A stretch of 64,000 nt of DNA from an uncultured Eggerthellaceae bacterium. GTDB lineage: Bacteria; Actinomycetota; Coriobacteriia; Coriobacteriales; Eggerthellaceae. This document shows, piece after piece, positions 1 to 9,271 of this stretch. The stretch is taken from positions 186,001 to 250,000 of the forward strand of contig CAKTUD010000001.1 in assembly GCA_934617425.1 (NCBI GenBank), given 5' to 3'. Every line of letters starts with the position of its first letter. Position 1 is the stretch's first letter. A program made the translations under genes and the position numbers. The notes below the pieces were generated by a model. That model ran no database searches. It was not told the DNA's origin and saw only the letters and a list, made by a program, of their open reading frames with translations.

Positions 1-526
1 CACAGCGCTCAAAGCTGATAAGTTCATCGTGATCGCCCAGCTCGGCTTTGGTGGAAGGCGTGAAAATAGGCTCGGGCAGCTTGGAGGAGTTGACCAAGCC
101 CTCGGGAAGGGCGATGCCGCAAACCGTGCCCGTCTGCTCGTACTCCTTGAGACCGCTGCCAGCCAAGTAGCCGCGCACGATGCACTCGATGGGGAACATC
201 TCGGCCTTCTTCACCAGCATGAAGCGCCCGCGAAGATAATCGGCATAAGGCTTGAATTGCTCAGGTAGGTCGGCAACATCGGCGCTGATTAGGTGATTGC
301 CGATAACGTCTTTCAGCAAATCGAGCCAAAACAAGGAGAGCTGAGTGAGAACCTCGCCCTTGTGGGGGATCTCGTCTTCCAGAATATAGTCGAACGCGGA
401 AATACGATCGGTCGCCACCATAAGCAGCTTATCGCCCAAATCGTAAATATCGCGTACCTTACCCTGCGCATCTGGCTTGATGTCGATACCGGCCATGTGC
501 CCTATCCCTTCGCTCGTGTTTTGCAT
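1..526 (-). CDS. purC: SAICAR synthetase, N-terminal part (gene runs off the window)
   Basis: Phosphoribosylaminoimidazole-succinocarboxamide synthase joins aspartate to CAIR in de novo purine synthesis. The visible N-terminal 170 or so residues carry the family landmarks: [20 protein letters not shown] near the start (nucleotide-binding lobe), the segment SAFDYIL, then [20 protein letters not shown] and a [19 protein letters not shown] region. The C-terminal part lies outside the window. Two in-frame ATG codons are possible, at 526 and at 496. A purine-rich AAGGGATAGGG lies just upstream of the second, but relatives carry several residues before the GIDIKP motif, so the first is shown. purB in the same window acts two reaction types later in the same pathway. 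Confidence 0.93.
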   Translation of the reverse strand, partial: MQNTSEGIGHMAGIDIKPDAQGKVRDIYDLGDKLLMVATDRISAFDYILEDEIPHKGEVLTQLSLFWLDLLKDVIGNHLISADVADLPEQFKPYADYLRGRFMLVKKAEMFPIECIVRGYLAGSGLKEYEQTGTVCGIALPEGLVNSSKLPEPIFTPSTKAELGDHDELISFERC

Positions 527-583
527 ATCGGGCTCATTATGAACCCTATCGGTGTCGAAATTGTTAAACCGCCTAAACCGCAG

Positions 584-2155
584 CTACTCAGCGGCCCCTT
601 CCCTTGCGGCTTTCCTCAGCGCTTTAGCCTTAGAAGGGTTTTTCTGCTGCTTGGATTTACGGTCGTAAAGCGGGATGTAGATGGTGAAGCACGCACCTTC
701 GCCCTTGCGGCCATCGACCTCGACCCAACCCTCATGGCGATCGACGATTTCTTTGACCACAGAAAGGCCGATGCCCAAGCCGCCGCTTGCACGGTTTCGA
801 CCAGCGTCTGCACGCCAAAACCGCTGGAAGACCATCTTTGCCTCGTCGGGCGAAAGGCCGATGCCCGTATCCTGCACCGCGATGGAAGCCATCGCATCGC
901 CGCGCTTCACGCGCACGCTGATATGCCCGCCCTCGGGCGTATAGCGCACTGCATTGGAAATAAGATTAGCCGTAGCTTGACGGATCATATCGGGGTCGCC
1001 CATCACGTAAGTATCCGGATCAGCAGCGTAATCCAAGGTCAAACCGGAATCTTCGACATATGCCTCATGCGTCATGACGATGGTCGAGATAAGCTCGCCC
1101 ACATCAACCAGCTCTTCCTTTTTCGCCGTAGAGCGATTTTCCAAGCGCGAAAGCTTCAACAATGAATCGACGAGACGGCTCAGGCGCTGCACCTCGGAAT
1201 TGACCACGGCCAAATGCTCCTCATCGGCCGGGAAAACACCGTCGACCATGGCCTCGACCGTCGACTGGATAGCCATAAGCGGCGTGCGCAGCTCGTGCGC
1301 GACATCAGTGGTAAGGCGACGCTCGAGCTCGTAGCTTTGTTCGACGCTTGTCGCCATGGCGTCGAACGTCTGCCCTAAGCGCGCGATCTCATCGTCGCCC
1401 ACCAAATTGGTACGCGCTTTAAAGTTGCCTTCTTTGATAGCCTCGGCTGTGTCGGAAATGCGTTTCACCGGACGCACCAGATTGCGCGCGAACAAAAAGC
1501 CGATAAGCGATGCCAACACGATGGCGATGATGGCAGCCATGATGAGAGCTTGGTACGAATTATCGCGGAACTGCTGGTCAGACGGACGCATCAACGAATC
1601 CGAACCGTAGGCCCACACGCGAACCATACCGACAGCTTGCCCATCGACCATCACAGCCGACGACGTGGTGCCTGCGGTGCTCGGCTTTGGCGCAAGCGAC
1701 GGCGCGCTCACGCTCGAATCCGCCGCCTCGCCCTTGTTGAAATCGGTGGTGGAATCGTACAGAACGTTTTCCGAAGTATCGACTACCTGCATACCCAGGC
1801 CCGAATAAACGCTCACGTAGTTCTTCGCGGCCTCGAACGCTTCAGGCGTGAAGGATTCGTTGTCGGTTTCGTAGCGCAAAGCCAAACGCTCGGCCGTGAT
1901 ATCTGCCACATATTGGATGTTCTCGCGCGTGTACGACTGAAAATGCTGCCCCCACACAAACGAAACCACGCCGATGGCCACCACTGTGGTCATCGCGGCG
2001 ATAAGAGCGAAGGCGAGCGTCATGCGCGCCGAGTACGAAAGGCTTGACCAACGGAACTTCTTCCGATGGCGCGACCGACTCTGCTTCGTCTCTTTAGCAG
2101 ACTGGCCGCCCGAAGTCTCGGCGGCCAGATGTTCTGATTTCTTTTCTTGCGTCAT
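584..2155 (-). CDS. Sensor histidine kinase, OmpR/PhoR type
   Basis: Membrane sensor of a two-component system, 523 residues. A basic cytoplasmic N-terminus leads into a membrane helix at about 45-69, an extracytoplasmic sensor region of about 130 residues, and a second helix at about 202-224. HAMP linker follows, then the HisKA motif VAHELRTPL with phospho-acceptor His at about 287. The ATPase domain shows the N box (NLISNAVRYTPEGG), G1 (DTGIGL) and G2 (GGLGIGLSVV). The start is preceded by GGGAAGAG. It lies 45 bases downstream of its response regulator on the same strand, so the two form one operon. The sensor region contains no recognisable ligand domain, so the signal is unknown. Confidence 0.93.
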   Translation of the reverse strand: MTQEKKSEHLAAETSGGQSAKETKQSRSRHRKKFRWSSLSYSARMTLAFALIAAMTTVVAIGVVSFVWGQHFQSYTRENIQYVADITAERLALRYETDNESFTPEAFEAAKNYVSVYSGLGMQVVDTSENVLYDSTTDFNKGEAADSSVSAPSLAPKPSTAGTTSSAVMVDGQAVGMVRVWAYGSDSLMRPSDQQFRDNSYQALIMAAIIAIVLASLIGFLFARNLVRPVKRISDTAEAIKEGNFKARTNLVGDDEIARLGQTFDAMATSVEQSYELERRLTTDVAHELRTPLMAIQSTVEAMVDGVFPADEEHLAVVNSEVQRLSRLVDSLLKLSRLENRSTAKKEELVDVGELISTIVMTHEAYVEDSGLTLDYAADPDTYVMGDPDMIRQATANLISNAVRYTPEGGHISVRVKRGDAMASIAVQDTGIGLSPDEAKMVFQRFWRADAGRNRASGGLGIGLSVVKEIVDRHEGWVEVDGRKGEGACFTIYIPLYDRKSKQQKNPSKAKALRKAAREGAAE

Positions 2156-2200
2156 GGGCTCTTCCCGCTGCTTTGCAGCTAAACGACTTTTCCGACTGCG

Positions 2201-2920
2201 CTATTGCTGCGGCTGCAGAGCCTTTGTGGGGTCTTCGAAACGGTAGCCGACACCATGCACGGTATGCAACCACGTGGGATGACGCGGATTGTCACCGATC
2301 TTGGCGCGCAAGTTCTTAACGTGGCTGTCGATGGTGCGCTCGTAGCCTTCGAAATCGTAACCCAGAACCTTCTCCACCAATTCCATGCGCGAATAGACAC
2401 GGCCGGGATAGCGCGAAAGCGTGGTGAGCAGCTTGAACTCGCTTGCCGTGAGGTCGACCTCCTTGCCGGAAACAAGCACCTTGTGGCCGGAAACGTCAAT
2501 AGTCAGCTCGCCGAAGGTAAGTACCTCGCGCTGCGGCTCGGAATCAGCATGCACGCGACGCAAAAGCGCTCTGGTACGCGCCACCAGCTCGCGCGGGCTG
2601 AACGGCTTGATCAGATAGTCGTCCGCGCCAAGTTCCAGACCGATGATACGATCTTCCACCTCACCCTTTGCGGTAAGCATGATGATGGGCACATCGGAGT
2701 TGTCGCGGATCGCACGGCAAACACGCTCGCCTGGAACACGCGGCAGCATAAGGTCCAAAATCACCAAGTCGAAGTGATGCTTGCCGAACTCATCAAGGGC
2801 CTCTTGGCCATCGCCAACCGCGGTGACCCAGTAATTCTCACGTTCAAGATAAGCCGTAACTGCGTCACGAATTGCCTTCTCGTCTTCTACAAGCAGAATA
2901 CGACGTGTTTCGTTGCTCAT
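2201..2920 (-). CDS. Response regulator, OmpR/PhoB family
   Basis: Transcription factor of 239 residues that pairs with the adjacent kinase. The receiver domain (about 1-120) has the acidic pair in LLVEDEK, the phospho-acceptor Asp at about 56 in LVILDLMLP, and the Lys in DYLIKPFSPREL. The C-terminal winged helix (about 135-232) shows the OmpR-family segment ERTIDSHVKNLRAKIGDNP and the wing VHGVGYRF. AAAGGTG precedes the ATG. It is first in the operon; a 14-base palindrome lies 70 bases upstream and could be an autoregulatory site. Confidence 0.95.
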   Translation of the reverse strand: MSNETRRILLVEDEKAIRDAVTAYLERENYWVTAVGDGQEALDEFGKHHFDLVILDLMLPRVPGERVCRAIRDNSDVPIIMLTAKGEVEDRIIGLELGADDYLIKPFSPRELVARTRALLRRVHADSEPQREVLTFGELTIDVSGHKVLVSGKEVDLTASEFKLLTTLSRYPGRVYSRMELVEKVLGYDFEGYERTIDSHVKNLRAKIGDNPRHPTWLHTVHGVGYRFEDPTKALQPQQ

Positions 2921-2989
2921 ACAATCACCTTTATCCTACGTTGACGCTTTGGTTCCAGTATAACCACGCATCCAAAAACGTACGTAAGC

Positions 2990-3003
2990 AACCGAAATCG
3001 GTT
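2990..3003. promoter_or_regulatory. 14-base palindrome between the response regulator and the divergent gene
   Basis: AACCGAAATCGGTT is a two-arm palindrome (AACCGA / TCGGTT) in the 223-base divergent intergenic region. Its position, about 70 bases from the response-regulator start, would suit an operator. OmpR-family sites are more often direct repeats, so the assignment is weak. Confidence 0.3.
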
Positions 3004-3143
3004 ACCTCATAGTTGAATATACATTACCAGAAATCGGGCAGTTTACACAAATGCGCACGTCAGACAATTAGAACGTTTGCGTTTATTGTAACAATTGAGC
3101 AGCAGCGCAAGCGGGCGAAAGGCATCATGGGACAATTGCCCGC

Positions 3144-4556
3144 ATGACGAATAAGCCCGTACATAATCGCACCGCAACCGCACGCAAAGAGCCCCATGCG
3201 CGCCCCAGTTTGGCCGATGAGGCGAATGCGCCCCTACTCTCGCGGAAAAACTTCTTGTACGGCGCTATCGGCGTCGGAGCAGCTGCCGTGGCCGCTGGCG
3301 GCGGTGCAGCTGTGTATTTCGCCACCAAAGGGCCCGACACCGATTTGGAATATCTGGAAGTTCCCACCGACGCCGTAAGTACTCTTGACGACCTTGCGCT
3401 AATAGACGATTCGACCAGCCGTCTCTCGCTTTACGGGACGGTAGAACTGCCGCTAGGTTCGCTTGTCTGGTGCAACAGCGACGATGTTGCCGCGTGTCTT
3501 ATCCCCACCGATACCGGCAGCCCGCTCTCGAAAGTTGCCCTGCTGATGCTTGGCAGCGCCACCTACAACGTGGTCCTCGAACAGGCGGTAGGCGCCCGTG
3601 CCGGATTCGAGATCTACGATGTACGCGCAAGTTCATCGGGGATTATCTGGGTCGAAGCCAATATTCTCGACGGCGTTTGGCGCGTTTACACCGCAGCCAT
3701 CCGCAACGGCAACATAGGCGATCCTGCTTTGGCCGACGAAGGCGGTTCGTCTTACGAAACACCGAGCATCGCAGCCGTAGGTTCTTATGGCTTCTGGCAA
3801 AAGCAAGCGCCCGCTTCTTCAAACCAAAATGATGCCGAGACGCCCGAAACGGAAATCATGCGCGCCACAGCGGGGTCCACCGACAGCGAAAGCCTCTTTA
3901 GCACAAGCCGCCGCATGGCGACGCCTCTTTACGCCGCCGACGACGGCGTCGTCATAACCCCGCGCTCGAAACTTGGACGGTCGTACACGTGCGTGGCGAA
4001 AATCGATGCGACGACGGGCGAAGTCTGCGATGGCCTGACGCTTCCGCAATCGATGACGCCCTTCGAAGTAGGTTGCGGCAGCAACGGGCTGATGTTTTCG
4101 TTCGAGAACATCTACAACTACGGCGCGGGCATCGCCAACCTAGGCACCTATGTTCCGATGTCAAAGGTATCCGTCTGCGATTTCTCCTATAGCGACGCCG
4201 CCGATGCAGGCAACGCGAGCAGCGCAGGCAGCGCCAACGCAGCCCTTCCCTACGACAACAGCGCAAACTACAGCAAGGCAAAATGGTTCCGTTTCAGCCG
4301 CACTCCCACCGCCTCGCCCGCCTTTTGCGGAAAGTACCTTATCGTGAAGTCGAGTTACTCGGTTTGCGGCATCGACCTCGATGCAAAGGAATACTTTGCC
4401 ATCGATGTGGACAACGGCGCCGACAACTATGGCGAATACCTTGCCACGTCGGGCTCGCATAACACCTTGGTGACCTACACCAGCATCGACTACAAACCCG
4501 TGAACGACTCCGAGCAAAAGCTTTGCCGCGTGAAGATTTGGAAACCCGTCGGCTGA
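3144..4556 (+). CDS. Membrane-anchored or exported protein of unknown function
   Basis: A 470-residue protein whose N-terminus has a polar stretch, then LSRKNFLYGAIGVGAAAVAA, a hydrophobic helix at about 36-60. SRKNF resembles a Tat signal, but with Arg-Lys in place of the twin arginine, so it may simply be a membrane anchor. The remaining 400 residues are rich in Ser, Ala, Asp and short beta-prone segments with repeated aromatic positions. This looks like a beta-propeller or other all-beta exported domain, but no repeat was defined with certainty. No clear Shine-Dalgarno sequence precedes the ATG. Ten bases separate it from the downstream DNA-repair gene on the same strand. No function is assigned. 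Confidence 0.75.
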   Translation: MTNKPVHNRTATARKEPHARPSLADEANAPLLSRKNFLYGAIGVGAAAVAAGGGAAVYFATKGPDTDLEYLEVPTDAVSTLDDLALIDDSTSRLSLYGTVELPLGSLVWCNSDDVAACLIPTDTGSPLSKVALLMLGSATYNVVLEQAVGARAGFEIYDVRASSSGIIWVEANILDGVWRVYTAAIRNGNIGDPALADEGGSSYETPSIAAVGSYGFWQKQAPASSNQNDAETPETEIMRATAGSTDSESLFSTSRRMATPLYAADDGVVITPRSKLGRSYTCVAKIDATTGEVCDGLTLPQSMTPFEVGCGSNGLMFSFENIYNYGAGIANLGTYVPMSKVSVCDFSYSDAADAGNASSAGSANAALPYDNSANYSKAKWFRFSRTPTASPAFCGKYLIVKSSYSVCGIDLDAKEYFAIDVDNGADNYGEYLATSGSHNTLVTYTSIDYKPVNDSEQKLCRVKIWKPVG

Positions 4557-4566
4557 CCTTTGCCGC

Positions 4567-5667
4567 ATGAGCGCTTACCAACACATATCGCATGGGTTCG
4601 AACCCGTCTTCGATCAGCGCTCGCGCGTGTTGATCTTGGGCTCGTTCCCCTCGGTTCTTTCGCGTAAAAACGATTTCTACTACGGGAATCCCCAAAATCG
4701 CTTTTGGCGTGTGATGACCGCCGCACTGGCAAGCGCTCCCTCACTGGAAATCGCGTCCCCGCCGTTGAACCTCACAACCGCCGCCGAAGCGCAACCCGAG
4801 GCAAGCACCGACTTGCCTGCACCGCAGACCATCGCCGAAAAGAAGCTTCTGCTGCTCGAACATGGCATCGCGCTTTGGGACGTCATCGAAGAATGCGACA
4901 TCAAGGGTTCGAGCGATGCAAGCATCAAAAACGTTGTTCCTTCCAAGATAGAGCGCATAACAAAAGCGGCACGGATAGATGCCGTCATCTGCAACGGCGC
5001 ATGTGCCGGACGCCTTTATAAACGCTTTCTCCAGTGGCAAACCGGTATCGAGGCATGCGTGCTTCCCTCGACAAGCCCGGCAAACGCCGCATGGAGCCTC
5101 GAGCGGCTCGAACAACGGTGGAGCAGCGAACTCGATGCTGTTTTCGCCGGCCTGTCAAACCGCGATGCAAGCAAACCCGCCGCAAACGCGGCCGAAAAAC
5201 GCTCGCGTATCAACTACGCAAACGTGAGCATGCCGCCAGCTGCTTCGAACTGGGCCGTGCATAAATCGATGCAAGGCAACAAACGCAAGGACACTAAGCC
5301 CGAACTGCTTGTACGCAAGCGCTTGCGCGAAGCGGGCCTTGACGGATATCGCCTTCAATGGAAGGTGCCGGGCCGACCCGACATAGCTTGGCCCGGCAAG
5401 AAAGTATGCATCTTCGTAAACGGGTGCTTCTGGCATCGCTGCCCGCACTGCCATCCGTCAACGCCTAAGAAGAATATCGACTATTGGGAAGCTAAATTCG
5501 CCCGCAACGTAACGCGCGATAAGGAGAACCTTGCGCAACTTGAGGCCGACGGCTGGACTGTTCACGTTGTTTGGGAATGCGAGCTCAAAAAGAAGGTCCG
5601 CGACCAAACCTTCGCGGACCTTCTTCCTAAATTATCGCAGGAGCTGGGAAAGCCCCTAAAGCTCTAA
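4567..5667 (+). CDS. Fusion of hypoxanthine-DNA glycosylase and Vsr mismatch endonuclease
   Basis: Two repair enzymes in one 366-residue chain. Residues about 1-185 match the DNA-deoxyinosine (hypoxanthine) glycosylase branch of the uracil-DNA-glycosylase superfamily: HGFEPVFD, RVLILGSFPSVLSR, FYYGNPQNRFWRVM, and LPSTSPANA near the end. Residues about 222-366 match Vsr, the endonuclease that nicks at T:G mismatches left by 5-methylcytosine deamination: MQGNKRKDTKPELLVRKRLR, the acidic PGRPDIAWPGKKV, and FVNGCFWHRCPHCH with its zinc ligands, then YWEAKFARNVTRD. The linker is about 35 residues. Both halves look intact. No cytosine methylase lies in the window. The 3' end overlaps the convergent upp stop by 4 bases. 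Confidence 0.88.
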   Translation: MSAYQHISHGFEPVFDQRSRVLILGSFPSVLSRKNDFYYGNPQNRFWRVMTAALASAPSLEIASPPLNLTTAAEAQPEASTDLPAPQTIAEKKLLLLEHGIALWDVIEECDIKGSSDASIKNVVPSKIERITKAARIDAVICNGACAGRLYKRFLQWQTGIEACVLPSTSPANAAWSLERLEQRWSSELDAVFAGLSNRDASKPAANAAEKRSRINYANVSMPPAASNWAVHKSMQGNKRKDTKPELLVRKRLREAGLDGYRLQWKVPGRPDIAWPGKKVCIFVNGCFWHRCPHCHPSTPKKNIDYWEAKFARNVTRDKENLAQLEADGWTVHVVWECELKKKVRDQTFADLLPKLSQELGKPLKL

Positions 5668-6314
5668 ATAGTTCCGAAAATGCGATCGCCCGCATCGCCC
5701 AAGCCGGGCAGAATGTAGGCTCGCTCGTCCAGCCCCTCGTCAAAAGCGCACGTCCAAATGCGTACGTCGGGGTCTTCCTTGAGAATGCGCTCGACCCCTT
5801 GCGGCGCTGCAACCATAACAAGCAGGCGGATATCCTTCACGCCGACGCGACGCAGATAGCGAATGGCCGAAAGCGAACTGCCACCCGTTGCAAGCATGGG
5901 ATCGATAAGCAACGTAGTGCGTTCTTCGATGCCTTGGGGCATCTTCGCATAATACTCGCGGGGCTCGAACGTCTCCTCGTTGCGTTCCATCCCCAACACA
6001 CCGACAGCGGCGGAGGGCACCACCGAAAGCACGCCGTCAAGCATGCCCATGCCCGCGCGCAAGATGGGAACGACCGCCAAGGCGTTGCTCGGTATGCGCT
6101 GGCAAACGGTCTCAGTGAGCGGCGTCTGAACCGAAACCGGCTCGGTTTTCAAATCACGCGTGGCCTCGAACACCTCGAGCATCGTCAGCTCGCGCACCAG
6201 CTGACGAAACTGCGCCGGACTCGTGTCTTTGTCGCGCATGATCGAAACCTTATGCGCAACCAGGGGATGATCAAGCACGCAAAAACGCTCGCTCGCAAAG
6301 GCCGAATCGATCAT
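5664..6314 (-). CDS. upp: Uracil phosphoribosyltransferase
   Basis: Pyrimidine salvage enzyme converting uracil and PRPP to UMP, 216 residues, normal for the family. Visible motifs are HPLVAHKVSIMRDKDTS near the N-terminus, PILRAGMGMLDG, the PRPP loop LIDPMLATGGSS, and the C-terminal DEGLDERAYILPGLGDAGDR. The start at 6314 is chosen because it directly precedes the conserved N-terminus and has a good ribosome site (GAGGAG). Longer in-frame starts would add 40 residues that do not look like this family. It follows purB by 68 bases on the same strand, so a shared salvage/synthesis transcript is plausible. Confidence 0.95.
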   Translation of the reverse strand: MIDSAFASERFCVLDHPLVAHKVSIMRDKDTSPAQFRQLVRELTMLEVFEATRDLKTEPVSVQTPLTETVCQRIPSNALAVVPILRAGMGMLDGVLSVVPSAAVGVLGMERNEETFEPREYYAKMPQGIEERTTLLIDPMLATGGSSLSAIRYLRRVGVKDIRLLVMVAAPQGVERILKEDPDVRIWTCAFDEGLDERAYILPGLGDAGDRIFGTI

Positions 6315-6382
6315 CTTCACTCCTCTTCGTGCAATGAGCCCAACCTGCATGCCGCTCATCGCAGCGCGCAGGTCGAGGGAAC

Positions 6383-7726
6383 TTAAAACGACATCTTTTC
6401 CAAACGCTCGAAGACGGCATCTTTGCGCGTAAGGAAATCCCACGGATCAAAGATCTCGTCGAGCGTCTCTTTGGAAAGCTTGGCTTCGGGGTCGGCCTCC
6501 AAACGCTCGCGATACGTGGGGCCGTCGACCGCGTTCTGGATATCTTCCCACACCGCCATGGCATTGCGCTGCACGATGACGTAGGCATCTTCGCGCGTGA
6601 TGCCCGTCTGCACCAGCGCTAGCAGCACCTTCGATGAGAAGATCAGGCCACGCGTGCGCCACAAGTTGTGCTCCATCTTGGCAGGATAGGTGAACAAACC
6701 CTCCAAGATATCCTGCATCTTGCCAAACATGTAATCGAGAGCGATGAAGCTATCGGCCAGGGCAACGCGCTCGGTACCAGAATGGCTGATGTCGCGCTCG
6801 TACCACAAAGCAACATTGTCAAGCGCAACTTGGGCGTTGGCCTTAACCACGCGAGAAAGGCCGCAAACACGCTCCACCGTGATAGGATTGCGCTTATGAG
6901 GCATCGCCGAAGAACCTTTCTGACCCTTTTTGAACGGCTCCTCCGCCTCGATGACGTCCGTCTGCTGCAGCAGGCGGATCTGCGTGGCGATGGCTTCGAG
7001 CGTAGAAGCGACGACAGCCAGCGTGGTCATGACCTGAGCATGACGGTCACGGGCGATGACCTGCGTCGAAAGAGGATCGGGCATAAGGCCCAGCTTCTTG
7101 CACACGTATTCTTCGACGTAGGGGTCGATGCTGGAATAAGAGCCGACAGCGCCAGAAATAGCACCCGTAGCAATCATGTCGCGCGCTTCCTGCATGCGCG
7201 TAAGATCGCGCTCGAGCATCCAAGCCCAGCTGCCGAACTTCATACCGAAGGTCATCGGTTCGGCCGAGATTCCGTGGGTGCGCCCGACGCAAAGCGTGTC
7301 CTTGAACTCGAAAGCGCGCTTCTTGCACACTTCGCCGAGCTTCTTCACGTCGGCGATGATGATGTCGCACGCTTGGGTGATCTGATAGCAAAGCGCCATG
7401 TCACCAAGGTCGCTGCTGGTCATACCGTAATGCACCCAACGGCTGGGAGGCTCCCACCCTTCGGGGAGATCGGCATCGATGTACTCGGCCATGTTGGTAA
7501 GGAACGAGATCACATCATGGTTGGTAACCTTCTCGATCTCGTCGATGCGCTCGATGGTGAAATCGGCGTGCTCGCGAATCCAAGCGGCTTCCTCTTTGGT
7601 GATACCCGATTTGCCAAGCTCAGCCTGAGCCTCACACGCCAAAATCTCAATCTCTTTCCAGATGGAGAACTTGTTTTGAGGCTCCCACAAAGCGCCCATC
7701 TCGGGGCGCGTATAGCGACCGATCAT
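6383..7726 (-). CDS. purB: Adenylosuccinate lyase
   Basis: Cleaves SAICAR and adenylosuccinate with release of fumarate in purine synthesis; 447 residues, typical length. The superfamily signature GSSAMPHKRNP (about 270-280) is complete, with the second catalytic region GMTSSDLGDMA and the TATGAISGAVGSYSS-like segment also present. AAAGGGATAAAAG precedes the ATG. It sits upstream of upp on the same strand and downstream of the tandem trkA genes. Confidence 0.97.
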   Translation of the reverse strand: MIGRYTRPEMGALWEPQNKFSIWKEIEILACEAQAELGKSGITKEEAAWIREHADFTIERIDEIEKVTNHDVISFLTNMAEYIDADLPEGWEPPSRWVHYGMTSSDLGDMALCYQITQACDIIIADVKKLGEVCKKRAFEFKDTLCVGRTHGISAEPMTFGMKFGSWAWMLERDLTRMQEARDMIATGAISGAVGSYSSIDPYVEEYVCKKLGLMPDPLSTQVIARDRHAQVMTTLAVVASTLEAIATQIRLLQQTDVIEAEEPFKKGQKGSSAMPHKRNPITVERVCGLSRVVKANAQVALDNVALWYERDISHSGTERVALADSFIALDYMFGKMQDILEGLFTYPAKMEHNLWRTRGLIFSSKVLLALVQTGITREDAYVIVQRNAMAVWEDIQNAVDGPTYRERLEADPEAKLSKETLDEIFDPWDFLTRKDAVFERLEKMSF

Positions 7727-7793
7727 CTTTTATCCCTTTCTTGCTTCGCGAGCGGCAGGCCGCCCTTCCCTTGCTATCGAATCAAACGTTTTG

Positions 7794-8465
7794 CTAAAGC
7801 GATTTAAAAGCTGCACGCACGTCGTCAAGCACGTCGTTGTCGGCGACCACGATTGCCTTATCTCCCGCATGAAGCCGCGTCTCACCGCTTACGACCATAA
7901 CGTCGTCGCGCGTTTCCACGGCTGCTATCAGGCTGTTTTCGGGCATGGCGATATCCTCCACCGCAACGCCCTCGTCGCCGCGATGATTGCGCATGCGCGG
8001 CACAGTGACCGATATCAAGCCCACGTTGCCATGCGTTAAGGTAGACGCCACCGACACGCTGCCAAGTAGCGTTTCCTCTTCGATGAGGCTGGCGGTAAGT
8101 TCGGTGGAGGAAATAGACTCGATATCGAGTGCACGGAAAATCCGCTGGTTTTGAGGCGAGTTCACACGCGCCACGCAACGCGGCACGTTGAACACACGTT
8201 GGGCAATCTCACATGAAACCAAGTTATTGTCGTCTTGGCCGGTCGTCGCAACGAAAACATCGGCTTTGCGAATGCCGGCGTCTTCTTGATAGCGCGAATC
8301 GCAACCGTCGCCGCGAATGATGAGATAGCGCCCCTGCAGCAACATCGACAAACGATCGGCTACATCGAGCTCTTTCTCAATGATGGCAACCTCGTTGCCG
8401 CTCGACAGCAAAACGTTGGCCAAATACTCGCCAACCTTGCCACCGCCCGCAATAACAACGTACAT
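7794..8465 (-). CDS. TrkA-family potassium uptake regulatory subunit (second of a pair)
   Basis: Cytoplasmic gating subunit of a Trk/Ktr potassium system, 223 residues. The N-terminal RCK/TrkA-N domain has the nucleotide motif MYVVIAGGGKVGEYLA and an acidic residue at the end of the second strand (IIEKE). TrkA-C follows from about residue 135. It begins 9 bases after the stop of a paralogue on the same strand. Two short TrkA proteins in tandem are known in actinobacteria (ceoB/ceoC-like). No TrkH/KtrB membrane subunit is visible nearby. Confidence 0.9.
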   Translation of the reverse strand: MYVVIAGGGKVGEYLANVLLSSGNEVAIIEKELDVADRLSMLLQGRYLIIRGDGCDSRYQEDAGIRKADVFVATTGQDDNNLVSCEIAQRVFNVPRCVARVNSPQNQRIFRALDIESISSTELTASLIEEETLLGSVSVASTLTHGNVGLISVTVPRMRNHRGDEGVAVEDIAMPENSLIAAVETRDDVMVVSGETRLHAGDKAIVVADNDVLDDVRAAFKSL

Positions 8466-8474
8466 ATCGCCTCA

Positions 8475-9134
8475 CTAGTCCTGAACGAAGGATGCAAAGC
8501 CTTCGAGCAAATCGTGCCGCACACAGGCAAGCACCAAATCACCGTGATATAAAACAGAGTCGCGCGTGGGGATAGACGATGCCGAACCGTCGGCGCGCTC
8601 AAACGCGATGATGCGAATATCGTGGTCGCGCTCGATATCGGCAACACGAATGGCAACCTTGCCTCGCGCTTCGAGATTGAGCGAGAACCGCAGCACCTCG
8701 AAATCGCCAAACGTGTCGAGATGTGACCCGTGGCCCGAAATGACCTTACCGAAGGCTTCCTCGGCAACCAAGGTGGTGCCGCACACATAATCGATGCCAA
8801 GCTGCATATAAGCGCGCTCGTGGTCGGGGTTGTACAGACGAGCGATGACGCGCGGCACCCCGAAAAGACGGCTGGCGACCTCGGTGACCATGAGATTGGC
8901 ATTGTCGGATTCGGTGACGGCTGCCACGACATCGCAGTCCTCGATGCCTGCTTTAAGCAGCGTGACCTCGTCGAAACCGATCCCCTGCACGGTCGAGCCG
9001 TTAAACATCCTGCCAAGGTTGTCGAATGCCGACGCGCGCTTGTCGATGACGCACACGTTGTCGCCGTTGTCCGAGAGCATATTCGCCAAGCGCGAACCAA
9101 CGCGACCGCAGCCCACTACGATGACGTTACTCAT
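8475..9134 (-). CDS. TrkA-family potassium uptake regulatory subunit (first of a pair)
   Basis: Paralogue of the following gene, 219 residues. Rossmann motif MSNVIVVGCGRVGSRLANML and acidic residue in CVIDKR predict NAD(H) or nucleotide binding. The C-terminal part from about 135 fits TrkA-C. GGAAGGAAC lies upstream of the start. It is the promoter-proximal gene of the pair, and the two probably form a hetero-oligomeric gating ring for a channel encoded elsewhere. Confidence 0.9.
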   Translation of the reverse strand: MSNVIVVGCGRVGSRLANMLSDNGDNVCVIDKRASAFDNLGRMFNGSTVQGIGFDEVTLLKAGIEDCDVVAAVTESDNANLMVTEVASRLFGVPRVIARLYNPDHERAYMQLGIDYVCGTTLVAEEAFGKVISGHGSHLDTFGDFEVLRFSLNLEARGKVAIRVADIERDHDIRIIAFERADGSASSIPTRDSVLYHGDLVLACVRHDLLEGFASFVQD

Positions 9135-9217
9135 AAATCAAAAGTTCCTTCCCAGATGCCTGCTCTCTATTGTCTCACAGAGCAAACGCATGCGCGGGGT
9201 TTTTGCCAATACCGCAA

Positions 9218-9245
9218 TAAAAACGGGGGACGCGAACGTCCCCCG
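9218..9245 (-). terminator. Rho-independent terminator of the glucosaminidase-like gene
   Basis: On the minus strand an 8-9 bp stem (GGGGGACG / CGTCCCCC) with a TTCG loop is followed by GTTTTTATTG. It lies 27 bases after the stop of the gene at 9272 and separates it from the trkA pair. Confidence 0.85.
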
Positions 9246-9271
9246 CAACCATGCTGAGTTTTCCCAAGCCG

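Noticed and set aside
293..1165. Long plus-strand frame of 290 codons opposite the sensor kinase
   Set aside because: It is a shadow of the kinase and purC genes; the product looks random and the other strand carries clear conserved motifs.
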